A DNA stretch of 64,000 nt from positions 30,631-94,630 of the forward strand of contig JACJWK010000014.1 in NCBI GenBank assembly GCA_020637195.1. The letters are read 5' to 3'. Shown piece after piece: positions 18,170 through 25,431 of this stretch. A program made the translations under genes and the position numbers. Each line of letters opens with the position of its first letter. Position 1 is the first letter of the stretch. The stretch is from Microthrixaceae bacterium (GTDB lineage: Bacteria; Actinomycetota; Acidimicrobiia; Acidimicrobiales; DATDAH01). Below the pieces are notes generated by a model. That model ran no database searches and was not told the origin of the DNA. It saw only the letters and a list, made by a program, of their open reading frames with translations.

Positions 18170-18188
18170 GGCACTACCTTGCCCCACC

Positions 18189-20732
18189 GTGACGGATTCA
18201 CCCTTCTCGGTCCGGGGCAGCGTGCTGCAGGTGTCGGTGACGGGCCCGGCGGGGACCGCGGTCGAGCTGCTCGACGCGGCCGGGGCGGTCGTGCGCACCG
18301 GCGAGATCGACCGCTTCGGTGACCGACTGGCACTCGCCGACCTCGGTGTCACCGACGGCCTGAAGGGCCTCGGCGGGCTCGTCTTCCGCCACCTCGAGCC
18401 CGGTGCGTACACGTTGCGCCTCGACGGGGAGGAGGCGCCGGTCACGGTCCTCGACCCGTTCGTGCTCCCCGACGACTTCGACGCGCGGGTCCGGGGTCAG
18501 CGGCTCGACGAGGGCTACGGCTACGTCGAGGTGCGCGACGGGGCCCTCTTGAGCGTGGGGGTCTCCTTCCCCGATCGGGCCCGTTGGGGCGACGGCCCGT
18601 ACCCGACGCTCGTCCAGTACTCGGGTTACAAGGACGCCAAGGACGACTTCGCCACCGGCGATCCCGCCAACGAGAACATCCTCAACACCGAGGCCAACCT
18701 GGCCCTGCACTGCGGCTACGCCGTGGTCGGCGCCGCCATCCGCGGCTCGGGGGGCTCCGAGGGCTCGTTCCTGTTGCTCGAGCCCATCCAGGGCACCGAC
18801 GGGCACGACGTCGTCGAGGCCGTGGCCGCGCAGCCCTGGGTGGCCCGCAAGCGGGACGGCGCCCCGAAGGTGGGGATGATCGGGCGCTCGATGCCCGGCT
18901 ACGAGCAGCTGCTGGTGGCGTCCTACAACCCGCCGTCGCTCGCCGCCGTGACGCCGGCAGCCGTGGGCGGCCGGCCCTACGGTGCTGCGGGGCGCCCGGG
19001 CGGCGTGGTCAACGTGGCGCTCGCGCGGGGCATCGCCGGGTGGCAGGTCGACCCGGTGGACCCGCCCGGCGGCATCCCGCAGGTGCAGCCGCCGCGGTTC
19101 GCCCCGGGTGGCTGGGACGACTGGGTCGCCGAGCGCATCGCCGGCGGTGACGAGGTGTGCGAGCGGAACCAACTGCTGCGGGGCCAGGCCGTCGACGCCG
19201 TCCCGGCGTGGGCCTTCGTCGACCAGGAGGAGGGTGGGGTGCTGGCCCACGCCGACGGCGAGGAGTGGGCGGCCCGCACGCACGTGCCCACGCTGGTGCT
19301 CGGGGCCTGGCAGGACCAGGAGTCGGGCCCGTGGTTCACCGACCTGCTCGACAGGTACCCCGACGACACGGTGGTGCGCCTGGCGGCCTACAACGGCACG
19401 CACGAGGAGACCCGCTTCCCCCTGGCCGCGGCCCAGTGGCTCGAGTTCCTGGCCTTCTTCGTGCGCGAGGAGCTGCCCGCCTTCCCCGACGCCGCGGCGC
19501 GCTACCTCGACGAGGTCACCGCCTACATGTTCCCCGAGGGTCTCGAGGTCCGCTTCGACCACTGGGCGGGCACCACGTTCGACGAGGCGCTCGAGGCCTA
19601 CCGCTCGTCGCCGCCGCTGGTGGTGTGGTTCGACAACGGATGGGCGCCGGGCCGGCCGCCGGGCTACCCGTACGCGGCATTTTCGGTGGCCTTCGACCGC
19701 TGGCCGCCCCCCGAGGCCGGCGCCCGGCGCTGGTACCTCGCTCCCGATCACCGCCTCGACGCCGCCGCGCCGGGCGAGGGCGCCCGGCCGCTGGGGTTCC
19801 ACTACGACCCGTCGGTGCGACCCCGCACGTCGAAAGGTGACGCCCCCGACGTCAACCACCCGTGCGTCGAGTACGACTGGCAGCCGCCGGCCGGCGGGCG
19901 GGGCCTCCAGTTCGCCACCCCGCCGTTCGACCGCGACACCCTGCTCGTGGGCACCGCCAGCGTCGACCTGTGGCTGCGCAGCACCGCGGCCGACCTCGAC
20001 CTGGAGGTCGTGCTCAGCGAGGTCCGACCCGACGGGTGGGAGACCTTCGTGCAGGCCGGCGCCCTGCGGGCGAGCTCACGGGCGCTCGACGACGAGCGGT
20101 CCACCGAGCTGCTCCCGTGGCTGAGCTACCGCCGTGACGACGTGGCGCCGCTGCCCGTCGGGGAGTTCACCCTCGTGCGGGTGCCGGTGCCCGCGGCGGC
20201 GCACCTGGTGCGGGCCGGGTCGTCCCTGGGCATCACCGTGACCGCTGCCGGCGGCAACCAGCCGCACTGGGAGCTCGACGCCCAGTGGCCCGAGGGGGTG
20301 GACGCGCACGGCCGCAAGGTGGTGGTGGACGTGGCCGTCGAGGCCGGCATGGCGTCGTCGGTGGTGCTGCCGCTGGTGCACTCGTGGGTGCCCCGCGACG
20401 GGCATCCCCGGCCCGATCTGCCGCCCCGGGACGCCCTGCGGCGCCAGCCCAGCCGCCGCTGGCGGCCCGCGGGACTCGAGGTCCCGGCCCCGCCGCCCGA
20501 GCCCGAGCCGCCGGTGCCCGTCTCGGTGCGCCTCAAGCGCACCGCGCCGGTCCGCTTCGCCGCTCGTCAGCGCAACCGGGCACTCGGCCTGAAGCAGCGG
20601 GCTGCCCGGGCGTGGGTGCTGGCGATGCGGAAGGTGGGGCTACCGCCCCGCGTTGGGCTTGCGGCCGTGGTTGGCCTTCTTGCGGCGGGCGTTGGTCTTG
20701 CGCTTGGCCGTCTTCTTCGACATAGGCGCTAG
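18189..20732 (+). CDS. CocE/NonD family hydrolase (X-Pro dipeptidyl-peptidase superfamily, S15) with an unusual C-terminal tail
   Basis: An 847-residue alpha/beta hydrolase with galactose-binding-like C-terminal domain. Visible motifs are PTLVQYSGYKD, GSGGSEGSF, the nucleophile elbow MIGRSMPGYEQ, a lid region, and the jelly-roll part with VGTASVDLWLRSTAADLDL and DWQPPAGGRGLQF. Such enzymes hydrolyse esters, amides or acyl-amino-acid bonds. After the domain ends (about residue 745) there is a proline-rich linker and a basic stretch, then a hydrophobic tail (GLAAVVGLLAAGVGLALGRL). The last 93 bases run antisense through the bL37-like gene, so the apparent membrane helix mirrors Lys/Arg codons of that gene. 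GTG start at 18189; TACCTT lies eight bases upstream. Confidence 0.85.
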   Translation: MTDSPFSVRGSVLQVSVTGPAGTAVELLDAAGAVVRTGEIDRFGDRLALADLGVTDGLKGLGGLVFRHLEPGAYTLRLDGEEAPVTVLDPFVLPDDFDARVRGQRLDEGYGYVEVRDGALLSVGVSFPDRARWGDGPYPTLVQYSGYKDAKDDFATGDPANENILNTEANLALHCGYAVVGAAIRGSGGSEGSFLLLEPIQGTDGHDVVEAVAAQPWVARKRDGAPKVGMIGRSMPGYEQLLVASYNPPSLAAVTPAAVGGRPYGAAGRPGGVVNVALARGIAGWQVDPVDPPGGIPQVQPPRFAPGGWDDWVAERIAGGDEVCERNQLLRGQAVDAVPAWAFVDQEEGGVLAHADGEEWAARTHVPTLVLGAWQDQESGPWFTDLLDRYPDDTVVRLAAYNGTHEETRFPLAAAQWLEFLAFFVREELPAFPDAAARYLDEVTAYMFPEGLEVRFDHWAGTTFDEALEAYRSSPPLVVWFDNGWAPGRPPGYPYAAFSVAFDRWPPPEAGARRWYLAPDHRLDAAAPGEGARPLGFHYDPSVRPRTSKGDAPDVNHPCVEYDWQPPAGGRGLQFATPPFDRDTLLVGTASVDLWLRSTAADLDLEVVLSEVRPDGWETFVQAGALRASSRALDDERSTELLPWLSYRRDDVAPLPVGEFTLVRVPVPAAAHLVRAGSSLGITVTAAGGNQPHWELDAQWPEGVDAHGRKVVVDVAVEAGMASSVVLPLVHSWVPRDGHPRPDLPPRDALRRQPSRRWRPAGLEVPAPPPEPEPPVPVSVRLKRTAPVRFAARQRNRALGLKQRAARAWVLAMRKVGLPPRVGLAAVVGLLAAGVGLALGRLLRHRR
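20640..20723 (-). CDS. Ribosomal protein bL37-like small basic protein
   Basis: A 27-residue ORF, mostly Lys/Arg. It begins MSKKTAKRKTNARR and ends KKANHGRKPNAGR. The second half matches the actinobacterial large-subunit protein bL37 (24 residues in mycobacteria, with the ending SKANHGKRPNA, from memory). It would sit on the 50S subunit and contact rRNA. A TAGCGT -10-like box lies nine bases before the ATG with no Shine-Dalgarno, suggesting a nearly leaderless transcript. It lies wholly antisense to the last codons of the CocE-type hydrolase gene. Reasons to trust it: the length, composition and C-terminal motif all agree and the start and stop are unambiguous. Confidence 0.75.
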   Translation of the reverse strand: MSKKTAKRKTNARRKKANHGRKPNAGR

Positions 20733-20802
20733 ACGCTACCGGCTGGCGGCGGCGGCCCGACAGTCCGGACGATCCGCCCCGGCGCGTCGATGCGCCCAAC
20801 CA

Positions 20803-20959
20803 CCGGTTCCGGCCTCGGCGGCGCCCGGGTGGCGGGCGGGGGTGGCGACCGTTCGGCGGTCGGGTGGGGGTCCGTCGTCGCGCGCTCGCGCCGTTGGCGG
20901 GTGGGGACGCGTCGGCGGGTCGGCCGGTTCCGGCGTCGGTGGCGCCCGGGTGGCGGGCG
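20803..20959. repeat. Imperfect duplication in the 323-base gap before the alpha/beta hydrolase
   Basis: The gap 20733-21055 holds no gene that can be supported. Two 36-base copies (20803-20838 and 20924-20959, differing at two positions) lie 121 bases apart, each beginning CCGGTTCCGGC and containing GCCCGGGTGGCGGGCG. The sequence after each copy is also loosely similar, so a roughly 120-base segment has probably been duplicated. A TAGACC box occurs six bases before the next gene's ATG. Confidence 0.6.
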
Positions 20960-21055
20960 CCGGTGACGGCGTCGTGTGGTCGGGTGGGTGCGTCGGCGGC
21001 GGTCGTGATCCCAGGACCGATGATCGTCGGCGTCCGGGTGGAGTAGACCGTCGCC

Positions 21056-21799
21056 ATGCCCGCGGTGCTCGTCCACGGCGTCCCCGACACCCCGCACGTG
21101 TGGGACCGGGTGCGCGCCAACCTGTCCCGCAGCGACGTGGTCACGCCGGCCCTGCCCGGCTTCGGCTGCGCGGTGCCGGACGGCTTCGACGGCTCGAAGG
21201 AGGCGTACGCGCGCTGGTTGGCCGGCGAGCTCGAGACGATCGCCGCCGAGGGTGGCCCCGTCGACCTCGTGGGTCACGACTGGGGTTCGCTGCTCGTCCA
21301 GTACGTGGGCTCGACCCGCCCGGACCTGGTGCGCACGTGGGCCGCGGGCAACGGCCCGGTCGACGAGGAGTACACCTGGCACGACGCCGCCCAGCTGTTC
21401 CAGACGCCCGACGTCGGCGAGGAGGTCGTGGCGGCCATGACCGCCGAGGCGATGGTGCCGGTGCTCGCGGACCAAGGCGTGCCGTACGAGGACGCCGTGG
21501 CTGCCGCCGGCCGCATCGACGACACGATGCGCTCGTCGATCCTGGCCCTGTACCGGTCGGCGGTCTCCGTCGGCGCCGAGTGGCAGCCGGCGGTCGAGCA
21601 GAACCAGCGCCCCTGCCTCGCCCTCTGGTCGACCGACGATCCGTACGTCGACGCCCGCTACGGCGAGCGCCTCGCCGACCGCGCCGGCGGGCGCTGCGTC
21701 CTGCTGGAGGGCTGCGGCCACTGGTGGCCGGCCCAGCGACCCGACGAGGTCGCCGCCATCTTGTCGTCCTTCTGGGCCACCGCCGGCGACGAGCTCTGA
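21056..21799 (+). CDS. Alpha/beta hydrolase of the haloalkane dehalogenase/epoxide hydrolase type
   Basis: A 247-residue hydrolase. LVHGVPDTPHVW is the oxyanion loop (HGxP type). The nucleophile elbow is GHDWGS at about 73-78, so the nucleophile is Asp rather than Ser, as in haloalkane dehalogenases and epoxide hydrolases. STDDPYVDARYG and GCGHWWPAQRP supply the remaining acid and histidine. The expected route is an alkyl-enzyme ester followed by water attack. Which of the two substrate classes applies cannot be settled. It stands alone downstream of the 323-base gap and has a TAGACC box six bases before the ATG. Confidence 0.85.
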   Translation: MPAVLVHGVPDTPHVWDRVRANLSRSDVVTPALPGFGCAVPDGFDGSKEAYARWLAGELETIAAEGGPVDLVGHDWGSLLVQYVGSTRPDLVRTWAAGNGPVDEEYTWHDAAQLFQTPDVGEEVVAAMTAEAMVPVLADQGVPYEDAVAAAGRIDDTMRSSILALYRSAVSVGAEWQPAVEQNQRPCLALWSTDDPYVDARYGERLADRAGGRCVLLEGCGHWWPAQRPDEVAAILSSFWATAGDEL

Positions 21800-21919
21800 C
21801 GGGACGGCTGGGACGGTGCCCGGGTCACGACGATCGCGGGCGCCGTCGTCGGCCGGTCACGGTTCTGGGGGAAGCGGCCCCGACGCGAGGGTGCCACGCT
21901 CCGGTGAGCGGACCTCGAG

Positions 21920-22294
21920 GTGCCGGAACCGCTGAGCGGGCTGGTGCCCGTCGCCGAGTTCGGCACCCTCTTCGAGGCCGACGCCGCCGTGGCGCTCCTC
22001 GAGTCGTGCGGCATCCCGGCGGTCACCTCGAACGACCCGGCCCTGCGCACGGTGGCGCCCTACCTCGCCTCGGACCGCACCTGCGAGGTCCTGGTGCGCT
22101 ACTACGACGGCGTCCGCGCCGCCGAGGTCCTGGCCTCCGGTGGCGCCGACCTCCCCGGTGCCTTTCAGGTCGAGTGGACCCCGACGACCGGGGCGGCGCG
22201 GGCGAGATCCCGTCTGCGCGGCTGCCTCATCGCCGGCATGGTCGCCACCCTCGCCCTCCTCGTGGTCCTCGCGGTGGCCGCGGCGCTCACCTGA
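21920..22294 (+). CDS. DUF2007-like small protein with a C-terminal membrane helix
   Basis: A 124-residue protein. Residues 10-75 (LVPVAEFGTLFEADAAVALL, SCGIPAVTSND, CEVLVRYYDGVRAAEVLA) have the pattern of the DUF2007 putative signal-transducing domain, which senses or binds through a small ferredoxin-like fold. The last 24 residues form a transmembrane helix (LIAGMVATLALLVVLAVAAAL), so the domain faces the cytoplasm from a tail anchor. The GTG start at 21920 gives the domain its normal beginning. It is 88 bases upstream of the ECF sigma gene in the same direction, but a separate promoter candidate precedes that gene. Confidence 0.68.
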   Translation: MPEPLSGLVPVAEFGTLFEADAAVALLESCGIPAVTSNDPALRTVAPYLASDRTCEVLVRYYDGVRAAEVLASGGADLPGAFQVEWTPTTGAARARSRLRGCLIAGMVATLALLVVLAVAAALT

Positions 22295-22348
22295 CGCTGG
22301 TGGCCGGCGCCGGCGTGAGCGATCGCGGCGAAGATCCGAGGACCGTGT

Positions 22349-22373
22349 CAACCAGGCGAGCGCCTCGAGCGTT
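22349..22373 (+). promoter_or_regulatory. Possible ECF-type promoter before the sigma factor gene
   Basis: CAACC at about 22349-22353 and CGTT at 22370-22373, separated by 16 bases, fit the AAC / CGTC-like pattern recognised by ECF sigma factors. This would allow the sigma factor to activate its own gene, 10 bases downstream. It rests on short motifs only. Confidence 0.3.
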
Positions 22374-22382
22374 CAAACGGTG

Positions 22383-22853
22383 ATGGAGTACGGCGACTTC
22401 TACCGCTCGCAGCACGACGTGCTGCTGCGTCTGTGCTTCCTCGCCACACTCGACCGGAGCGAGGCGGCTGACGTGGCCCAGGAGGCGCTGACCCGGGCGT
22501 GGGAGCGGTGGGACCAGATCGCCGACACCGACCCGGCGGCGTGGGTACGCACCGTCGCCCTCAACCTCAGCCGCTCGCGCTGGCGACGGCTCCGGCGCCA
22601 CGGCGCTGACGTCGCCGTTCCCGAGCGCTCCGTTCCCTTCGCCGCCGCGGACCAGGACCTGATCGACGCGCTGGGCCGGCTGTCGCCCCGCCAACGCGAG
22701 GCGGTCGTGCTCTTCTACTGGCTGGACCTCGACGTGGCGGGCTGCGCCGAGGCCATGGGCGTGTCGGCGGGCGGCATCAAGCAGCACCTGAGCAGGGCCC
22801 GGGGTGCACTCGCCGCGCTCCTGGCCGCGCGCGACGAGGAGGTGTCCCGATGA
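22383..22853 (+). CDS. ECF sigma factor (SigE-like actinobacterial family)
   Basis: A 156-residue sigma-70 family factor with only regions 2 and 4. Region 2 spans FYRSQHDVLLRLCFLATLDR through DVAQEALTRAWERWDQI (about 5-50), binding core polymerase and the -10. Region 4 is LGRLSPRQREAVVLFYWLDL to GIKQHLSRARGALAALLAA (about 100-150), binding the -35. The ATG at 22383 gives the family's usual short N-terminus. Its TGA overlaps the ATG of the next gene as ATGA, so sigma factor and membrane partner are co-translated. The stimulus is unknown. Confidence 0.9.
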   Translation: MEYGDFYRSQHDVLLRLCFLATLDRSEAADVAQEALTRAWERWDQIADTDPAAWVRTVALNLSRSRWRRLRRHGADVAVPERSVPFAAADQDLIDALGRLSPRQREAVVLFYWLDLDVAGCAEAMGVSAGGIKQHLSRARGALAALLAARDEEVSR

Positions 22854-23926
22854 GCACGTCGATCCAGGGCCGGCTGGACGGCCTCGCGGTGGTGGCGACG
22901 GAAGGGATCCGCCTGCAACGCCCCGACGTCACGCCCAGCCGACGGTCACGACACCCCCGGCACCGCCTCGCCCTCGCGGTCGTCGTCTTCGTCGCCGTCC
23001 TCGCCGGTCTCGTCTGGTTCGCCGCACGCGTCCACGACGACGTCGACACCATCGACGGCCCTCCGACCTCCACCCCGACGCCCACGTGGCCACCGCAGTC
23101 GTCGGACTCCGGCGCGCCGACGGCGATGCCCCGCCTCGTGATTGCTCTTCCTGGGTACACGGCGACGAGCGCGAGGGAGTCAAGTAGCGAGCCGTCCTCG
23201 ACCACCGATCCCTTCATTGGGGCCCGCCCACGAACGGCCCGCTTCTTTCGACGCGTTGACGACCCGTGGGCCCTCATCAGCATTTCGACCTTCCCGGCGC
23301 TAGGCGACGACGTCGCCACGCAGTGCGCCGGTTCGCCGCTCAACGGCGCAGCCGTCAGCGAGGCGTGCGACCTCTCAGGTCGAGAGCCTGGTTTCGACAT
23401 CGAGGCCGACGGCATCGCGGTAAGCGTGAGCGGCAAGAACGTGACCGCGGACGCAGTGCGGGACTTCGTCGACGACCTTGGGGGTGAGTCGGTGTTCGGC
23501 ATCGACCCGACGTGTTGTGAGGTCTTGCCCGATGGGTGGTCCCTGGTTGGCACGGTTGGACCGGGTGACCTCGGGCGGCCCCCTGATACCGCCGTCGTCT
23601 CCTTCGACGGGCCCGACGGTGAACGGGTCGACCTGCTCCAGTTCTCTAGCCCCTCGCTCTTCGCGCTCGGCGAGCTCTTCGGCGCTGGTAGTGACCAGGT
23701 GTCCGTCCACCAGGTGGGCGAGCGTGTCGTGGCGATCGCGGGGCCTGCCGCCGAACCCGCCGCAGCGATCTGGATGGAAGGGGACCGCGTCGTGGCCGAG
23801 CTCGGGGGTGACCTCCCTCGCGCCGACCGATTGCTCGAACTGATCGCATCGCTTCGGACCGACACCGCGACCTGGGACCGTCTACTGGCCAGTGAGTCCT
23901 GCCCGACGGGCATGGTCTCCTGTTGA
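22850..23926 (+). CDS. Membrane protein coupled to the ECF sigma factor (candidate anti-sigma factor)
   Basis: A 358-residue protein with a roughly 40-residue basic cytoplasmic head, one transmembrane helix (about 41-61, LALAVVVFVAVLAGLVWFAA) and a large outside domain rich in Ser/Thr/Pro at its start. The outer domain contains several cysteines (TQCAGS, EACDLS, PTCCEVLP, SCPTGMVSC). The position, ATGA coupling and topology are those of an anti-sigma factor, but no zinc-anti-sigma HxxxCxxC motif or other known anti-sigma domain is visible. Codon use in the outer domain is a little less GC-extreme than in the neighbours. Function is inferred from context. Confidence 0.65.
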   Translation: MSTSIQGRLDGLAVVATEGIRLQRPDVTPSRRSRHPRHRLALAVVVFVAVLAGLVWFAARVHDDVDTIDGPPTSTPTPTWPPQSSDSGAPTAMPRLVIALPGYTATSARESSSEPSSTTDPFIGARPRTARFFRRVDDPWALISISTFPALGDDVATQCAGSPLNGAAVSEACDLSGREPGFDIEADGIAVSVSGKNVTADAVRDFVDDLGGESVFGIDPTCCEVLPDGWSLVGTVGPGDLGRPPDTAVVSFDGPDGERVDLLQFSSPSLFALGELFGAGSDQVSVHQVGERVVAIAGPAAEPAAAIWMEGDRVVAELGGDLPRADRLLELIASLRTDTATWDRLLASESCPTGMVSC

Positions 23927-24050
23927 ACCGCCGCCTGATCGTCGGAGAGCCCGGCCGGGCCGACCGCTCCGGTCGGGACGCGCCGTCGGCAAGTCGTCGG
24001 GCCTGGGTGGGGGCCGCTCGCGGCCATCCTGCAACGGTCGGGAGAGAGGG

Positions 24051-24983
24051 TCACGCCGCGCCGAGCTCGTGGCGGCGGAGGGCGAGGGTGTCGCGGACGT
24101 GGCCGGCGAACTTCGCCGGACGACGCGTGAGGGTGGTCTTGGAGGTGCGGAGGACCCGCCAGCCGGCGGCGGTGAGGGCGGCGTCGCGGTCGAGGTCGCT
24201 CTCCCAGCGCACGTAGTCGCCACCGTGGTGCTCGTAGCCGTCGGCCTCGAGGTTGATCATCTCGTCGAGGTAGGCGAAGTCGAGGCGCCGCCACACGCCG
24301 TCGACCAGCACCCAGACCTGGAACGCCGGCATGGGCAGCCCGAAGCGCCGGCAGAGGCGGGCCAAGGTCGGCTCGAGCAGGCTGTCGGGCGCCTGGTCGC
24401 CGAGGGCCCGACCGGTGAGCACCCGGTCGAGCACGCCGACGCCGCGCTGGCCCTGGCCGGCGAGCTTCTCCCGGTAGGCCCGGGCGCCGGCGACGGTGAT
24501 CAGCTTCCGGGACGTGAACGAGTCGAGCGCCAGCTCGACCTGCTCGGGGGTGGCCACGGCGCCGAGATCGACCAGGGTCCGCAGCGGGTTGGTCACGGGG
24601 ATTCCGTGCCGGCGCACGACGTCCCTCGGGTCGAGCGTCGACGTCCGGTGCACGGTCACCCCGCGAAGTTCCGGATGGCGGGTACCGCCGACGAGGATCT
24701 CCAGCGGTGGCGTGGGTCCGAGCTCGGCACCCCACACCGAAGCCGCCGCTCGATGTGATCCCGGGGCCCTTGCCGCGAGCGTCGCCGCCAGGATGCGTTG
24801 GTGCGACGTCACGGGTGCGCCGGCGAGCCGGTACACGCCGGGGTGGACGACGAACAGGCGACCGGCTCGCACCGCTCGGTCGATCTGGTGGGTGCTCCAG
24901 CCGCTCTCCCGAAGCTGCCGGCGGGTGACGAGGGCCAGTTGCGCGGCGCCGAGGCGGTGGAGGGCTCGAGCTCGTTCGTGCAT
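24051..24983 (-). CDS. AbiEi-type winged-helix protein fused to a DUF559 nuclease-like domain
   Basis: A 310-residue protein. The N-terminus (LALVTRRQLRESGWSTHQID, AVRAGRLFVVHPGVYRLAG) is the winged-helix domain seen in AbiEi-type antitoxins. The C-terminus (VWRRLDFAYLDEMINLEADG, YEHHGGDYVRWESDLDRDAA, LTAAGWRVLRTSKTTLTRRP) is DUF559, a PD-(D/E)XK-like fold with the acidic residues of the core present. Actinobacteria carry many copies of this two-domain family and their role is not established; no AbiEii-type toxin gene is next to it. The ATG at 24983 follows 450 bases that hold two long direct repeats. Confidence 0.78.
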   Translation of the reverse strand: MHERARALHRLGAAQLALVTRRQLRESGWSTHQIDRAVRAGRLFVVHPGVYRLAGAPVTSHQRILAATLAARAPGSHRAAASVWGAELGPTPPLEILVGGTRHPELRGVTVHRTSTLDPRDVVRRHGIPVTNPLRTLVDLGAVATPEQVELALDSFTSRKLITVAGARAYREKLAGQGQRGVGVLDRVLTGRALGDQAPDSLLEPTLARLCRRFGLPMPAFQVWVLVDGVWRRLDFAYLDEMINLEADGYEHHGGDYVRWESDLDRDAALTAAGWRVLRTSKTTLTRRPAKFAGHVRDTLALRRHELGAA

Positions 24984-25101
24984 CTCCCGAGTCCATCAGC
25001 GCGGTGTGACACTCATCCCTGCGGCGGACGGCCGCCGAGACCGCTTCGGGCACCGTGCTCGGCCGCAGTCCAGCCGGCGCGCCTGGGTTCGTGATGTCGC
25101 G

Positions 25102-25369
25102 GGTTCTTTGACGGTTCGACAGCGCTATGCGACGGCGATCCGTCATTGAAATCGCTCGGTGGTCGTGCGGGACGGTGGGACCAGGGCCGGTCGGCCCGGC
25201 GGTCGTCCTCCTCGCCCGCCCCGCCGGCCCTTCGTCGCACGCCAGCGCTCGCTTGCCTGAGCGCTCCGCCGCCCGCCCGCCGCCGCGTGGAGCTGCGATC
25301 GAGGTCGTTGCCCTGGCGGGGTTCTCTGACGGATCGACAGCGCCATGCGACGGCGATCCGTCATTGAAA
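25102..25369. repeat. Two 50-base direct repeats, each with long inverted arms, in a 448-base intergenic gap
   Basis: Copies at 25102-25151 and 25320-25369 are identical at 47 of 50 positions and 218 bases apart. In the second copy TGACGGATCG (25327-25336) and CGATCCGTCA (25354-25363) are perfect ten-base inverted arms around a 17-base loop; the first copy has one mismatch in the left arm. Inside is a further GACGG-CGAT-CCGTC palindrome. Both end in an AT-rich CATTGAAA. The gap 24984-25431 otherwise shows nothing I can support as a gene. No transposase is near. Confidence 0.75.
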
Positions 25370-25431
25370 GCCGGCCCTCCCGTTCAGCAGGTCGGCGGCG
25401 CCGCCTCAGCGCCGCCGCCTCAGCCCCGCGG

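Noticed and set aside
24051..25431. Toxin-antitoxin pair
   Set aside because: The AbiEi-type domain is fused to DUF559, and no AbiEii-like nucleotidyltransferase lies on either side.
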